This document shows, piece after piece, positions 1 to 10,200 of a stretch of 32,042 nt of DNA (position 1 is the stretch's first letter; every line of letters starts with the position of its first letter). Where the stretch lies: positions 1 to 32,042 of the IMG/VR virus record IMGVR_UViG_3300025127_000134; one strand, 5' to 3'. Under the pieces are notes generated by a model. It searched no databases and was not told the DNA's origin. It worked only from the letters and a program-made list of their open reading frames with translations. This DNA comes from a virus. The translations under genes and the position numbers were made by a program.

Positions 1-55
1 AAAAAAGATTATTTGGTAAACTTTGCCAATGTAATGATTAATAGGAGAATAAAAT

Positions 56-976
56 ATGGCATCAACATTTACAAGTAGCTTACGATTAACAAAACAGGGT
101 GATGGAGATAATCCTAACTCATGGGGTATTGTATTAAATGATGGTGTTATTAGTTTAGTAGATGATGCTATTGCAGGTTATACAACAGTAGAAATAGGAG
201 CAGCAGCTACAGTTACACTATCTGCAGTAGATGGTTCAGGAGACGTACCACGTTCTGCATTTTTAGAAGTCAAAGGAAGTGTAGGTGGTAGTCATAATAC
301 TATTACTATGTTAATTCCTGCTCAATCTAAAAGCTATGTAATTAATAATAAAGTATCTGCTAATACAACTGCAAGTGATGTGGTTAAAATTAAAACAGCT
401 AGTGGTACAGGATATAATATACCTTTAGGTGCTATAGGTTTAGTAATATGTGATGGTACAAGTGTATTTGCTACTAATGCTAAAGGATTAGGTTTTGGTA
501 CAGCAGCTTCTGCAGATATAGGAACAGGTGCAGATAATGTAGCAGTAGTATCTGCAAATGATTTACGTTATCCTAGAGTATCAGTAACATCTAATGCTAC
601 ATTACGTGGTGATTTAAATATAGAAGCAGGTTCTTTAAAAGTAGGAACATCTGCTAGAGCATATAACCCAATAACTACATTAACAGATGCTGCAAGTATA
701 ACAGTAGATTTTGCATTAGGTAATAACTTTTTAGTTACTATAGGTGGTAATAGAACACTAGCAGCACCTACAAATGCAGTAGCAGGACAGACAGGACAAA
801 TATATATAATACAAGATAGTACAGGTTCAAGAACATTATCTTATAATTCAGTATATCAATTTGTATCTGGAGCAGCTCCTACATTAAGCACAGGTGCATC
901 AGATGTAGATATATTAGTATATAGTACAAGAAGTGCATCAACTATAGATGCAGCATTATTAAAAAACTTTGATTAG
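56..976 (+). CDS. Tail fibre / receptor-contact protein
   Basis: This 306-residue protein is rich in Gly, Ala, Ser and Thr with short alternating hydrophobic stretches, as expected for a beta-rich fibre. The region around residues 150-175 (ASADIGTGADNVAVVSANDL) resembles the repeat type found before distal fibre domains. The C-terminal third (NRTLAAPTNAVAGQTGQIYI, then a Y-S-T-R-S-A-S-T-I end) matches a C-terminal fibre domain I know from marine phages. I see no enzyme motif, signal or membrane segment. AGGAG lies 9 bases before the ATG. It sits directly before the tail nozzle gene. Function is inferred from composition and context; a structural baseplate or head-decoration role is possible. 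Confidence 0.6.
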   Translation: MASTFTSSLRLTKQGDGDNPNSWGIVLNDGVISLVDDAIAGYTTVEIGAAATVTLSAVDGSGDVPRSAFLEVKGSVGGSHNTITMLIPAQSKSYVINNKVSANTTASDVVKIKTASGTGYNIPLGAIGLVICDGTSVFATNAKGLGFGTAASADIGTGADNVAVVSANDLRYPRVSVTSNATLRGDLNIEAGSLKVGTSARAYNPITTLTDAASITVDFALGNNFLVTIGGNRTLAAPTNAVAGQTGQIYIIQDSTGSRTLSYNSVYQFVSGAAPTLSTGASDVDILVYSTRSASTIDAALLKNFD

Positions 977-983
977 GATTTAA

Positions 984-2852
984 ATGTCTTCAACAAGTTC
1001 AAAATTAATACAACTTAATTTTAAACCTGGAATCTTTAGAGAGTCAACAGAATATGCAGAAAAAGGAGCATGGTATGATGTTGATAAAGTTAGATTTAGA
1101 GCAGGTAAACCAGAAAATATTGGTGGATATGAAACAAGAATATCTGATACATTTGATGGTGCTGCAAGAGATATAAGAACTTGGGTTGATAATAGTCAAT
1201 TTAAAAGAGCTATCTTTGGAACAACTCAAAAATTAATTGAACATGATGGTAACAGATTAGTAGATGTAACACCAGTATCCTCAAGTGTAACAATAACAAA
1301 TGCTTTTTCTGTAGCTCTTAGTGCTAATACAGTTACAGTATCTGCAGCAGGACATGGTAGAAAAACTGGTGATTTTATTTTTTTTACAAGCTCTACTACT
1401 ATTGGTGGTAATATATTATTAGGTACAACTACCTATGCAGTAAGTGTAATTAATTCTAATACATTTGCTATTGATGTTTCTACCACAGCAAGTGCAGCAC
1501 AGTCATCTAGTGGTGGTGGCACGTTACATGCTTTAATAGCAACAGGTGTATCAAACGCTGTAGCAGGATTAGGCTATGGAGCAGGTTCTTATACAGCAGG
1601 TGTATGTGCAGCAGGTGGTAGAGGTTGGAATCAACCAACATCAACAGGTGCTAGTGATTTTGCAAGTAGAATAACAACATGGAGTTTAGATAATTTTGGT
1701 GAAGATATTATAGCAGTTAGAAGAGGTGGTACTATTTATCATTTTGATACTGATGCTTCTGTAATTCCTGTAAGAGCAACTAAAGTATCTGGTGCTACTA
1801 ACTCAACACCAACAACTGTAAATTCTATTATTGTATCACCTAATGATAGACATTTAATTTGTTTAGGTGGTAATGAGTTTGGAACAACAGCATCTCCATC
1901 AGGAACTTTTAATCCTATGGTTGTTCGTTGGTCTAATCAAAATGATTTTACTAATTGGGTTCCTAGCGTAAATTCAACATCAGGTGAAGTTATCATAGCT
2001 GATGGTACAGGAATAGTAGGAGGGGTTAGAAGTAGAAATGCTATTAATATATGGACTGATAATGCATTATGGAATATGACTTTTGTTGGTCCTCCTTTTA
2101 CATTTAAATTTTCTCAACTAGGAACTAACTGTGGATTAATAGCACCACATGCAGCAGTAGATTATGATGGTAGAACAGTTTGGATGGGAGAAGATAATTT
2201 TTATGCTTTTGATGGACAGGTTAGAAATTTAAATTGTACTGTTAGAAGATTTATTTTTGACAGAGTAAATAAAGACCAAAAAGATAAAATATTTGCAGGT
2301 ATTAATTCAGAGTTTAAAGAAGTTATTTGGTTATATCCTTCAACAGATTCTAATGAATGTGATAGTTATGTTATTTGGTCTCCTGATGAAAACTATTGGA
2401 CATATGGTTCTGGTATATTTACAACCTTTGCAGATAAAACTGTATTTGGAAATACTATAACAACAGGTGTAACTGCAGCAGGTAATAATTTATATAATAA
2501 TGAACCTGATGGTGTATTTACAGAAAGTGGTCAACCACAATCTTCATTTATAGAATCAGCAGCTTTTGATATGGCAGATGGTAATGAGATTATGTTTTTA
2601 TCTAGAGTAATACCAGACTTTACATTAAATGATGGTGCACTAACTTTTTCTATAAAAACAAAAGATTTTCCTGAAAGTAATAATGAAAGAGAAAAACCTG
2701 CACCACCACACTCGGTAACAAACGCAACAACAAAAATTGATATGAGAGCAAGAGGAAGACAGGGGAGAGTAAGAGTATCATGTAACTCAGCAAATACAAG
2801 TTGGAGATGGGGTAACATAAGATTAGCCATACAACCAGATGGTAAGAGATAA
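984..2852 (+). CDS. Tail nozzle-like protein (P22 gp10 / T7 gp12 type)
   Basis: The 622-residue product opens with a motif I associate with podovirus tail proteins: FKPGIFRE, then YAEKGAWYDVDKVRFRAGKP and ENIGGY (residues 13-49). The middle (about 330-470) holds repeated blade-like segments such as NIWTDNALWNM, VWMGEDNFYAFDG and VIWSPDENYWTYGSG, which suggest a beta-propeller. The end, with RGRQGRVRVS and W-R-W-G, resembles the C-terminus of P22 gp10, the packaged-DNA stabilisation/nozzle protein. Residues about 99-185 look like an inserted Ser/Thr-rich domain. A TAATG joins it to the next gene. The P22 gp10 comparison is from memory of its architecture and was not aligned. Confidence 0.6.
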   Translation: MSSTSSKLIQLNFKPGIFRESTEYAEKGAWYDVDKVRFRAGKPENIGGYETRISDTFDGAARDIRTWVDNSQFKRAIFGTTQKLIEHDGNRLVDVTPVSSSVTITNAFSVALSANTVTVSAAGHGRKTGDFIFFTSSTTIGGNILLGTTTYAVSVINSNTFAIDVSTTASAAQSSSGGGTLHALIATGVSNAVAGLGYGAGSYTAGVCAAGGRGWNQPTSTGASDFASRITTWSLDNFGEDIIAVRRGGTIYHFDTDASVIPVRATKVSGATNSTPTTVNSIIVSPNDRHLICLGGNEFGTTASPSGTFNPMVVRWSNQNDFTNWVPSVNSTSGEVIIADGTGIVGGVRSRNAINIWTDNALWNMTFVGPPFTFKFSQLGTNCGLIAPHAAVDYDGRTVWMGEDNFYAFDGQVRNLNCTVRRFIFDRVNKDQKDKIFAGINSEFKEVIWLYPSTDSNECDSYVIWSPDENYWTYGSGIFTTFADKTVFGNTITTGVTAAGNNLYNNEPDGVFTESGQPQSSFIESAAFDMADGNEIMFLSRVIPDFTLNDGALTFSIKTKDFPESNNEREKPAPPHSVTNATTKIDMRARGRQGRVRVSCNSANTSWRWGNIRLAIQPDGKR

Positions 2853-3130
2853 TGGCACGTTACCCAGAGTTACCAAAGTTTATTAATACTGAAGCAGAAG
2901 CTAAAGAGTTTTATGAGTTTATACAGCAATGGGGTGCAGCTTTAATTAATGAACTAGATACAAGAGATTTAGAAGTTAATGCAGCACCTGCTACTAATAT
3001 ATTTGCTGTAGTAACTGTAACTGAAATAGGTAACCCTAGAAGAGGTGATATAGCTTATGCAGCATCAGCAGGTAAGTTTAGAGGATATGTAAGTACAACA
3101 GCAACACAAGGATGGGAGAACTTAAACTAA
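2852..3130 (+). CDS. Small tail-associated protein
   Basis: This 92-residue protein starts inside the stop of the nozzle gene (TAATG), so the two are probably translationally coupled. The N-terminus is acidic and probably helical (EAEAKEFYEFIQQWGAALIN). The C-terminus, GDIAYAASAGKFRGYVS ending in W-E-N-L-N, resembles the terminal plug of phage fibre proteins, where a GDI-(A/V)-Y then KF-(K/R)-GY pattern precedes a Trp. A small fibre tip or adaptor is likely, but the exact role is unknown. Confidence 0.6.
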   Translation: MARYPELPKFINTEAEAKEFYEFIQQWGAALINELDTRDLEVNAAPATNIFAVVTVTEIGNPRRGDIAYAASAGKFRGYVSTTATQGWENLN

Positions 3131-3348
3131 TGAATACAAAAGATTACTTTAATTTTATAAATGATAGCACTTTTATTGGTAATGTTAACACAGGACAAGT
3201 TATACCTCCTAATGTATTTACACTACAAAAACCTGTTCAACCTATGGTGAAATCAGACAAAATGGTGTATAATACGATTAATAGTAATTTTATTGCTGAC
3301 AATACTAAACCCCAATCAAATGTTTATAATCCAAGAGGTATACTATGA
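3130..3348 (+). CDS. Hypothetical small protein of the tail operon
   Basis: A 72-residue protein rich in Asn, Pro and Val (MNTKDYFNFINDSTFIGNVN at the start). I choose the ATG at 3130, which overlaps the previous stop as TAATG with GGAG eleven bases upstream. An in-frame ATG at 3112 has its only purine-rich stretch directly against it, so it is less likely. The gene ends in an ATGA overlap with the next gene. No family is recognised; position suggests a virion-assembly or minor structural role. Confidence 0.5.
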   Translation: MNTKDYFNFINDSTFIGNVNTGQVIPPNVFTLQKPVQPMVKSDKMVYNTINSNFIADNTKPQSNVYNPRGIL

Positions 3349-4970
3349 AGCCCTCTTCAATGACAAGAATAGAACAAATGAATAATCAAATAGATATGTT
3401 AAATAGTGAAGATGGTCTTAAAAAACTAAGAGGTTTTCAAAATATGCGTATGCTACCTCAAATATATAGACAAGAAGGTGGTATGACAGATGTACCTATG
3501 ACACAAGAACAACCACCTATGGCAGAAGAAGATGTATCAAGATTACAACAAGCTGCAAAACAATTAGCATCATTAGGTAGAGGTGGTGATACAGAACTTG
3601 TACATATGACACCTGATGAACTACAAGGTCTTATGTCTTTAGGAGAACTAACTTATAATCCAATAACAGGATTACCAGAAGCTTTTAAGATTGGTAAAAT
3701 ATTTAGTTCTATAACTAAGCCTATTAGAAATATAGTTAAGTCAGATGCTTTTAAAGTTCTTGCTCCTATTGTTTTAGGTGTTGCAGCTCCATATGCTTTA
3801 GGTGCAGGAGGATTATTTGGTAGTGCAGGTTTATTAGGTTTACCTGCTGCAGGTTCTATGACAGCTTTACAGTTTGGTGCAACTACAGCATTAGGCACAG
3901 GATTAGGAAGTTTATTAGCAGGACAAAAACCAAAAGATGCATTAAAGTCTGCTTTAGTTAGTGGTGCTCTTGCAGGAGGTGGTAGAGCATTAGGTAATTA
4001 TTTAAGTAAAACTCCAACAGATACAGTAGGAAAAGTTGGTGGTAATTTAGGAACAGAACCACAGGTAATAAAAGGAACACCTACTTCTATGACTGGTGTT
4101 GCAAAAGGTGGTTCAGGAACATTTGATAGTAAAGCATTATTTGCAGGAGACCCTAATACAGTTCTTGCACCAGGTGTTACTCAAAGTGGTACAACTAGCA
4201 CAGGTAATTTATTATTAGATGAAGCTATAAAAACAAGTGGTGTTACATTTCCAATACCTGAACAAGATATAGCAAGAATAGTAGGTAAAGAAACAATAAA
4301 ACCAATACCAAAAGAAGCTATTACAAAATCATTTACAGAAAGATTAAAAGATGTTGGTAAAGGTATTGCAGATGATATGATTGTAAGAAAACCTGAAGGT
4401 GGATTAAATTTATTAAAAACAGCAGCTAATATTGGTAAAGCAGTAGGACCAATAACTGCAGGTGAAACAGTTGCTGATATGTCTGCAATGCAAGATAGAA
4501 TGTTAACAGAAGAAGAATATTTAGCAGACCCAGAGTTTCAAGAAAGATTTCCAAACTATCAAGCATATGTAACTTCTTATATGTCAAAAAGAAGAGCACC
4601 ACAGATAGCAACAGAACAAGAAGCAGTACAAAGATTTGTAGCTAGTAAAGAAGGTGGATTAATAAATTTAGCTGAAGGTGGTGAGTTCTCAGGTATGGTT
4701 CCAGGACAAGGTGGAGGAATGGATGATAATGTTTTTATGCCTATTAAAGAAGGTAAAAAAAGAGTAGGAACATTAGCTGTAAGTCCAACTGAATATGTTG
4801 TAGATAGTTATACAATGGCAGCATTAGGTGATGGTAATCCTGATGAAGGAGCAAAGGTTATGGATAAAGCAATTAAACAAATTAGAAAAAAAGCATACGG
4901 AACAACAGAGCAACCAAATGAAATAGATGGTTTGCGAACATTAGTTCCTTTAGTTAGGAGTGTGGGATAA
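3345..4970 (+). CDS. Virion structural protein with Gly/Ala-rich hydrophobic core
   Basis: The 541-residue protein has a Met/Gln-rich N-terminus, a Gly/Ala-rich hydrophobic region at about 136-212 (LAPIVLGVAAPYALGAGGLF and following) and a conserved-looking C-terminus from about 434. That C-terminus has EGGLINLAEGGEFSG, DDNVFMPIKEGKKRVGTLAV and YVVDSYTMAALGDGNPDEGA, a pattern I have seen in marine podovirus structural proteins. The hydrophobic core suits a protein that inserts into membrane during DNA ejection. It is coupled to its neighbours by ATGA at the start and TAATG at the end. I recognise no catalytic motif. A tail or internal-core protein is the best guess. Confidence 0.55.
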   Translation: MKPSSMTRIEQMNNQIDMLNSEDGLKKLRGFQNMRMLPQIYRQEGGMTDVPMTQEQPPMAEEDVSRLQQAAKQLASLGRGGDTELVHMTPDELQGLMSLGELTYNPITGLPEAFKIGKIFSSITKPIRNIVKSDAFKVLAPIVLGVAAPYALGAGGLFGSAGLLGLPAAGSMTALQFGATTALGTGLGSLLAGQKPKDALKSALVSGALAGGGRALGNYLSKTPTDTVGKVGGNLGTEPQVIKGTPTSMTGVAKGGSGTFDSKALFAGDPNTVLAPGVTQSGTTSTGNLLLDEAIKTSGVTFPIPEQDIARIVGKETIKPIPKEAITKSFTERLKDVGKGIADDMIVRKPEGGLNLLKTAANIGKAVGPITAGETVADMSAMQDRMLTEEEYLADPEFQERFPNYQAYVTSYMSKRRAPQIATEQEAVQRFVASKEGGLINLAEGGEFSGMVPGQGGGMDDNVFMPIKEGKKRVGTLAVSPTEYVVDSYTMAALGDGNPDEGAKVMDKAIKQIRKKAYGTTEQPNEIDGLRTLVPLVRSVG

Positions 4971-7267
4971 TGGCAAGTATATTATCATCTTTATTTGGAG
5001 TAGGTCAACAGCAACAACAGCAACCTGCTGCACAAGTAATACAACAACAGTTACCAAAAGAAGTAGCACCATTTTATGAGAAGTTGTTAAAAGAGTCAGA
5101 AGCTTTATATAAACAACAAATGGAAGAAGGTGCACCTATTTATGAAGGTAAAACTATAGCAGGTTTTACACCAGAACAAGAACAATTATTTTCAGGACTA
5201 CAAGGATTAGTAGGTCAACAAGCTCCTAAGTTTGCCGAAGCAGAAGCTTTAACTAGAGGTACTGCTGCTAAGATTACACCTGATGAAGTACAAGAGTTTA
5301 TGAATCCTTATCAGCAAGCTGTTGTTGATATAGAAAAAAGAGAAGCACAAAAACAATTTGAGTCAACTGTATTACCTCAGTTAGCTGCTCAAGCTGTAGC
5401 ATCACAAGGTTTTGGTGGTAGTAGACAAGCTATCTTAGAAGGTATGGCAGCAGATACTCAACAAAGATTATTAGCTGATATTCAAGCTAAAGGTAGTGCA
5501 CAAGCTTATAAAGATGCTATGGACCAAATAGCTGCACAAAGACAAAGAGAAGGAGCAGCAGGACAACAGTTAGCACAATTAGCACCTGCAGGTTTTCAAG
5601 CACAAGCTCAAGAGTTAGGAGCTATAGGTAAAGTTGGTGATGTAAAACAACAACAAGCACAACTTGCCCTTGATGAAGCTTACAAACAATTCTTACAAGA
5701 AAGACAGTTTCCTGCTGATGCATTAAAACAATTTCAATCTGTAGTACAACAGTTTCCAAATATACCTACACAGATAACTAGAACACCTCCACCTGCACAA
5801 CCTGGACTTGCACAAACATTATTAGGTGGATTAGGAACTGCTGTTGGTACCTATGGTGCCTTTGGTGGTTTTAGTCCTGGTGGATTTATGGGTATGAAAC
5901 AAGCAGAAACTGGTGGTGGTATTGCAGATTTACCTGTTGTATATAGACAAAGACCAGGTAGAGTAAGAGGACCTGGAGATATGTTAGGAGATAGAAAAAA
6001 ATTACGTGAAAAATTACAAGAGTTAGCTCCAGAAAATATAGTTCCTACTGGTAGAGGAAAAAGAGGAGCTACATTAAGAGAAGAAGCTGAAGATGAAAAA
6101 GGTTTAACAAGTTTAAATGTAAAATTTGACCCAAATAAATTAGCTTTTATAGGACCAGGTTTAACTGATGAAGGAGAAACAGTAGGAGTTACAACTGAAC
6201 TTGATGACACTGGTAAAGAAGATATGTCAAAAACTAGAGTTGATACTTTTGGACAACCTTCAGAAGAATTTACAAGACGATTAGGTTTTGAACCTTTACC
6301 TGAAGAACCACAAGCTAATCAACCTGGTTCTAACATAGATGCAGCTAAGAATGTAAGAACAGGTATTTTAGGACAATTAGATAAACAAAGAGGTGAACTA
6401 GATAAATTAAAAGTTCCTGGTGCTCCTGATACTACAGAGCTAGATAGATTACAAGCTGAAAGAAGAAAAGCAAAAGAAGCTAAAATAAAAGATATAGATA
6501 AAAGATTAGCAGATATACCTGAAGAAAGAAAAAAAGATTTATTTGCTTTACTTGCACAACAAAGTGCTCAATATGCAACTACTCCAGATGCTACATTAGC
6601 AGGTACAGTTGGAGGTTTTACTAAAGAAGGTAGAAAGATATTTAAAGCATCTGAAGAAGAAAAGAAAAGATTAAAAGAACAACAAACTAATATTAATATA
6701 GGTTTATTTGATGATGATGTTGCTCAAGAAACAGCAAGAATAAACTTAAAAACAAAAGCTGAACAAAATAAATTTGATAATATAATAAAGAAAAGAGCTG
6801 AAGGAACAAAACTAACTAATGCAGAAATTAATTTTGAAAACGCATTAGCAAATAAAGTTAGAGCTAAAGCTGCTTTAAATAGTTCTGAAGCTGCTCTTAT
6901 AAAAGCAGGAAAATCAACATATACACCTTTTGGTAAAAGTGACCAATTATCTATTGCTAAATTAACTGTTGGAAGAATTGATAAGATATTAGACCCAGAA
7001 TCAGGTTCTGCTAGAGAGGAAAGAGCAGTTATTAAAAGTTCTGTAGATGCTGAAAGAGAAAAAAATAATTTACCTAAATTAACAGATAAACAATTTGATA
7101 AAATATTAAAAGAATTAAAAGGTGAGTTAAGAACAACTAAAGATAAAATAAATGAAGGAATTGCTACATTAGGAGAGTATGCTGCTAAATCAAAAGCTGC
7201 TAATCCAGGTTATACTAATGATTTTGGTTCAGCAACATATATAGTAAACTTTGCATCAGGTGTATAA
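4970..7267 (+). CDS. Internal virion / ejection-type protein, Gln- and Ala-rich
   Basis: A 765-residue protein. The N-terminal third has a polyQ stretch (residues 13-18) and long Ala/Gln-rich amphipathic helices. These include FMNPYQQAVVDIEKREAQKQ and a following Q-G-F-G-G-S-R element, both of which I know from podovirus internal proteins. A Pro-rich hinge and a short Gly-rich hydrophobic patch (about 265-310) precede a highly charged C-terminal half, likely coiled coil (DKQRGELDKLKVPGAPDTTE, then LQAERRKAKEAKIKDIDKRL). There is no signal peptide or lysozyme/transglycosylase motif. The gene order before the 1224-residue protein matches T7-like gp14/gp15/gp16 core gene order, but homology cannot be shown here. 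Confidence 0.55.
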   Translation: MASILSSLFGVGQQQQQQPAAQVIQQQLPKEVAPFYEKLLKESEALYKQQMEEGAPIYEGKTIAGFTPEQEQLFSGLQGLVGQQAPKFAEAEALTRGTAAKITPDEVQEFMNPYQQAVVDIEKREAQKQFESTVLPQLAAQAVASQGFGGSRQAILEGMAADTQQRLLADIQAKGSAQAYKDAMDQIAAQRQREGAAGQQLAQLAPAGFQAQAQELGAIGKVGDVKQQQAQLALDEAYKQFLQERQFPADALKQFQSVVQQFPNIPTQITRTPPPAQPGLAQTLLGGLGTAVGTYGAFGGFSPGGFMGMKQAETGGGIADLPVVYRQRPGRVRGPGDMLGDRKKLREKLQELAPENIVPTGRGKRGATLREEAEDEKGLTSLNVKFDPNKLAFIGPGLTDEGETVGVTTELDDTGKEDMSKTRVDTFGQPSEEFTRRLGFEPLPEEPQANQPGSNIDAAKNVRTGILGQLDKQRGELDKLKVPGAPDTTELDRLQAERRKAKEAKIKDIDKRLADIPEERKKDLFALLAQQSAQYATTPDATLAGTVGGFTKEGRKIFKASEEEKKRLKEQQTNINIGLFDDDVAQETARINLKTKAEQNKFDNIIKKRAEGTKLTNAEINFENALANKVRAKAALNSSEAALIKAGKSTYTPFGKSDQLSIAKLTVGRIDKILDPESGSAREERAVIKSSVDAEREKNNLPKLTDKQFDKILKELKGELRTTKDKINEGIATLGEYAAKSKAANPGYTNDFGSATYIVNFASGV

Positions 7268-10200
7268 ATGAGTCAGTTATTAGAACAGTTTTATGGAATA
7301 AATGTTACTCCTGAGAGTGATGTAACCTCTATTTTACCAGATATAGATAAAGAAGAGTTACAACAAGAATACAAAAAACAATATGAAAAAGAAGCTAATT
7401 CTTGGACTAATAGATTTGCTATTGGTATAGATAATACTCAAGCTTCTTTATTTAAAGGTTTAGATTTAATAGCAGATGTTACAAATAGTGAAGGTTTAAA
7501 ACAATATGCACAAGATGGTATTTTAAAAAATCAACAAGAAGCTGCAGCTAAACCACAACCAACAAGAACAGCTTCATTAACAGAAGCATCAAAAGAAATA
7601 GGAGAAGAAATAGCTGATGATGATTTTTTTGGTGCTGCTTATAGAAGTTTACAATTAATTAAAGATATGAGTGCTGAAGCATTACCTTCTATGTTACCTA
7701 CATTAGGAGCAGTAGGTGCAACTGCAATAGCTTCTCCAATAGTAGGAGCTGTACCTATAGTTGGTGGTGCTGCTGCTATAGCTACTAGATTAGTTGCTCC
7801 CCTTGTACCAGGATTTTTAATGGGTGGTGGTGAGACTTATGAAGAAGCTAAAAAATTAGGAGCTAAAGATAAAGATGCTCAAGTGTTTGGTGTAGCAGGT
7901 GGTGTAGGAATAGGTTTACTTGAGAAGATAGGTGCTGCTCATGCATTAAAAAATTTAATAAATACTGCAGGTAGAGATTATACTGTAAAAAAATTAGGTG
8001 AACAAGTTGGTAAAAAAACAGTAAAACAAGCTGAAGACTTAATGGATGAAATATTAAAAGATGAGAGTTTATTTATTAAAAAAAGTCTAGCTCTTGATGC
8101 AGGTAAAAATGCAGTTAAAGCAGGAGCTGTTGAAGGTGTAACAGAAGGTGCACAAGAAGCTTTACAATTAGGTGCAGCAAGTTTAGCTGCTGATAAAGGT
8201 ATTAATGCATATGATAATGCTGAAGCTGTAAATAGAATAATAGATGCAGCAGCTTTAGGTGTAGTAGGTGGTAAAGTAGCAGGAACAGGTGCAGGTGTAG
8301 TATCTAATTTACAACATAAAGATGTAGTTAATAGAGCTAAAGATAGATTAGAAAAATTAAATGAAATAGAAGAGCTTCGTAAACAAGAAGGAAATATGTC
8401 TGATGAAGAACTTTTAAATACTATTGATGTTAAAGATGAAAAATTTAAACCAAGTTTTATTGATAATTTATTTAGACAATCATTAACACCTCTTGCTCCG
8501 TTAGCAAAAAAAAGTAGTGCAGGTTATGAAATAGTAACTGCATTAAAAAATTATTATGATAATGTTAGTAAAGATGTTGGCACATATGCTAATCCTATGG
8601 ATGAAGCTTTATCTCAAGTAAGAAGAAGTATTAAAGCACCTTTAGTTCAAGGTAGTATTAGTAGTAAAAAAAATAGAGCTTTATATGATATGTTAATGTA
8701 TGGAACAGAATCTAAAGATGCTAAAGTTAGAGGAGCTGCAGAGAAGATTAGAGAACAAATATTAGGTAATCCTTTACAACCACAAATAAAATTAGATAAG
8801 CAGTCTTTATTTAGTTCTATTACAAAACAAAAAGATACTTTAGATAAATTAGAAAAAGCAAAAGCTTCTGGTAAATTAGATATTGCACAATCACAACAAA
8901 TAGAAAATACCTTTAATACATTAAAAAATAATCATATTAATACAGTAAACGATAATCTTAAAAAAGGAATGTCAGAAGAAAAAGCTACAAAAGAAGCTAA
9001 TCAACAGTTAAGACAAGATAAACAGTTTAAAGATTTACAAGATAAAGTTTTAGTAGAATATGAAGGCACAGGTTTATTTGGTAAACTAAATGAGTCTGAT
9101 ATTGATTTAGAATTTAGAAAAAATTATTTTCCTAGAGTATATAAGATAGGTTTACGTGATGTAGTTCTTGGACAATTTGGTATGGGTAAACTTAAAAAAG
9201 CTAGAAAAATATTAATGGAACAAGAAGTAACAGTTCAAAATCCAAGTAATCCTAAACAATCTATAAAAAGAAAAAGAACAAGAGAAGAAGCTGATGAAAT
9301 ATTAGATAATATTAGAGCTAATGATGGCATGTATGTTCCTGATACAGAGATTACAGATTTAGAAGCAAACTTAGATGCTCCTGATAATACAAAAGAAACA
9401 AAAGAAATAACTTCTAATTTAGAAAAACAAAGAGTTATAGATGAAAATACATTTAAAAAATTAGACCAAGCAGGTTTAGTAGAAACAGATGTAAAAAAAG
9501 TATTAGATAAATATATATTACAAGCTGTACAAAGAGATAATGTTAGAAAAATAAAAAAAGTATTAGACCCAAACATACAAAAACTTAGAGAAATAGATGG
9601 TTTAGACAAAATAGAATTAGATAAAATAAAAGAAATATATCAAGCTATACAAAATAGATTTAAACCTATACAAGATGAAAGACTTAAAAAAGCATCTAGA
9701 TTTTATTTAACATATCAATATATGCTAACCTTACCTCTTGCTGCATTAACTGCTTTATCAGAACCTATTATTGTTTTAACAAGAGTAAATCCTAAACATG
9801 CATTACCTGCTTTAGGTAAAGCAACTATAAATACTTTTAGACAAGCTGTTAGAAGTGTATTACCTAAATTTAAAAAGTCAGAACAAGAAAGAGCATTTAT
9901 GGATATACTACAAGGGTATGATGGTACTCTTGCAGAAAGATTAGGAGATATAGCAGGTATAGATGTTACTAGAAGAATAACAGATAGGTTTTTTAAATTT
10001 ACTTTATTAACACAAATAACACAGTTTAGTAGAGATATTAGTTTTCAAGCTGTTGAATCTCAAATGAAAGATGATATTAAATTATTAGCTAAAGCAAAAC
10101 TATTAAATAAAAATGACTTACAAAAATTATTAAAAGAAGAAGGTAAATTATTTGGTCCAAAAATAACTAAAGCAGGATTAATGGAACAACTTGCTAATGC

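Noticed and set aside
1-55. 3' end of a gene before the tail fibre
   Set aside because: Stops occur in all three frames within the first 80 bases (for example TAA at 39-41), but fewer than 15 codons are visible, so no frame can be chosen or described.
2257-2262. TTGACA box on the plus strand in the nozzle gene
   Set aside because: The bases 17 downstream (AAAGAT) do not form a convincing -10, and it lies mid-gene in the tail operon.
5851-6210. 119-codon minus-strand frame inside the 765-residue virion gene
   Set aside because: Ser/Pro-rich composition without a start signal; a shadow of the real gene.
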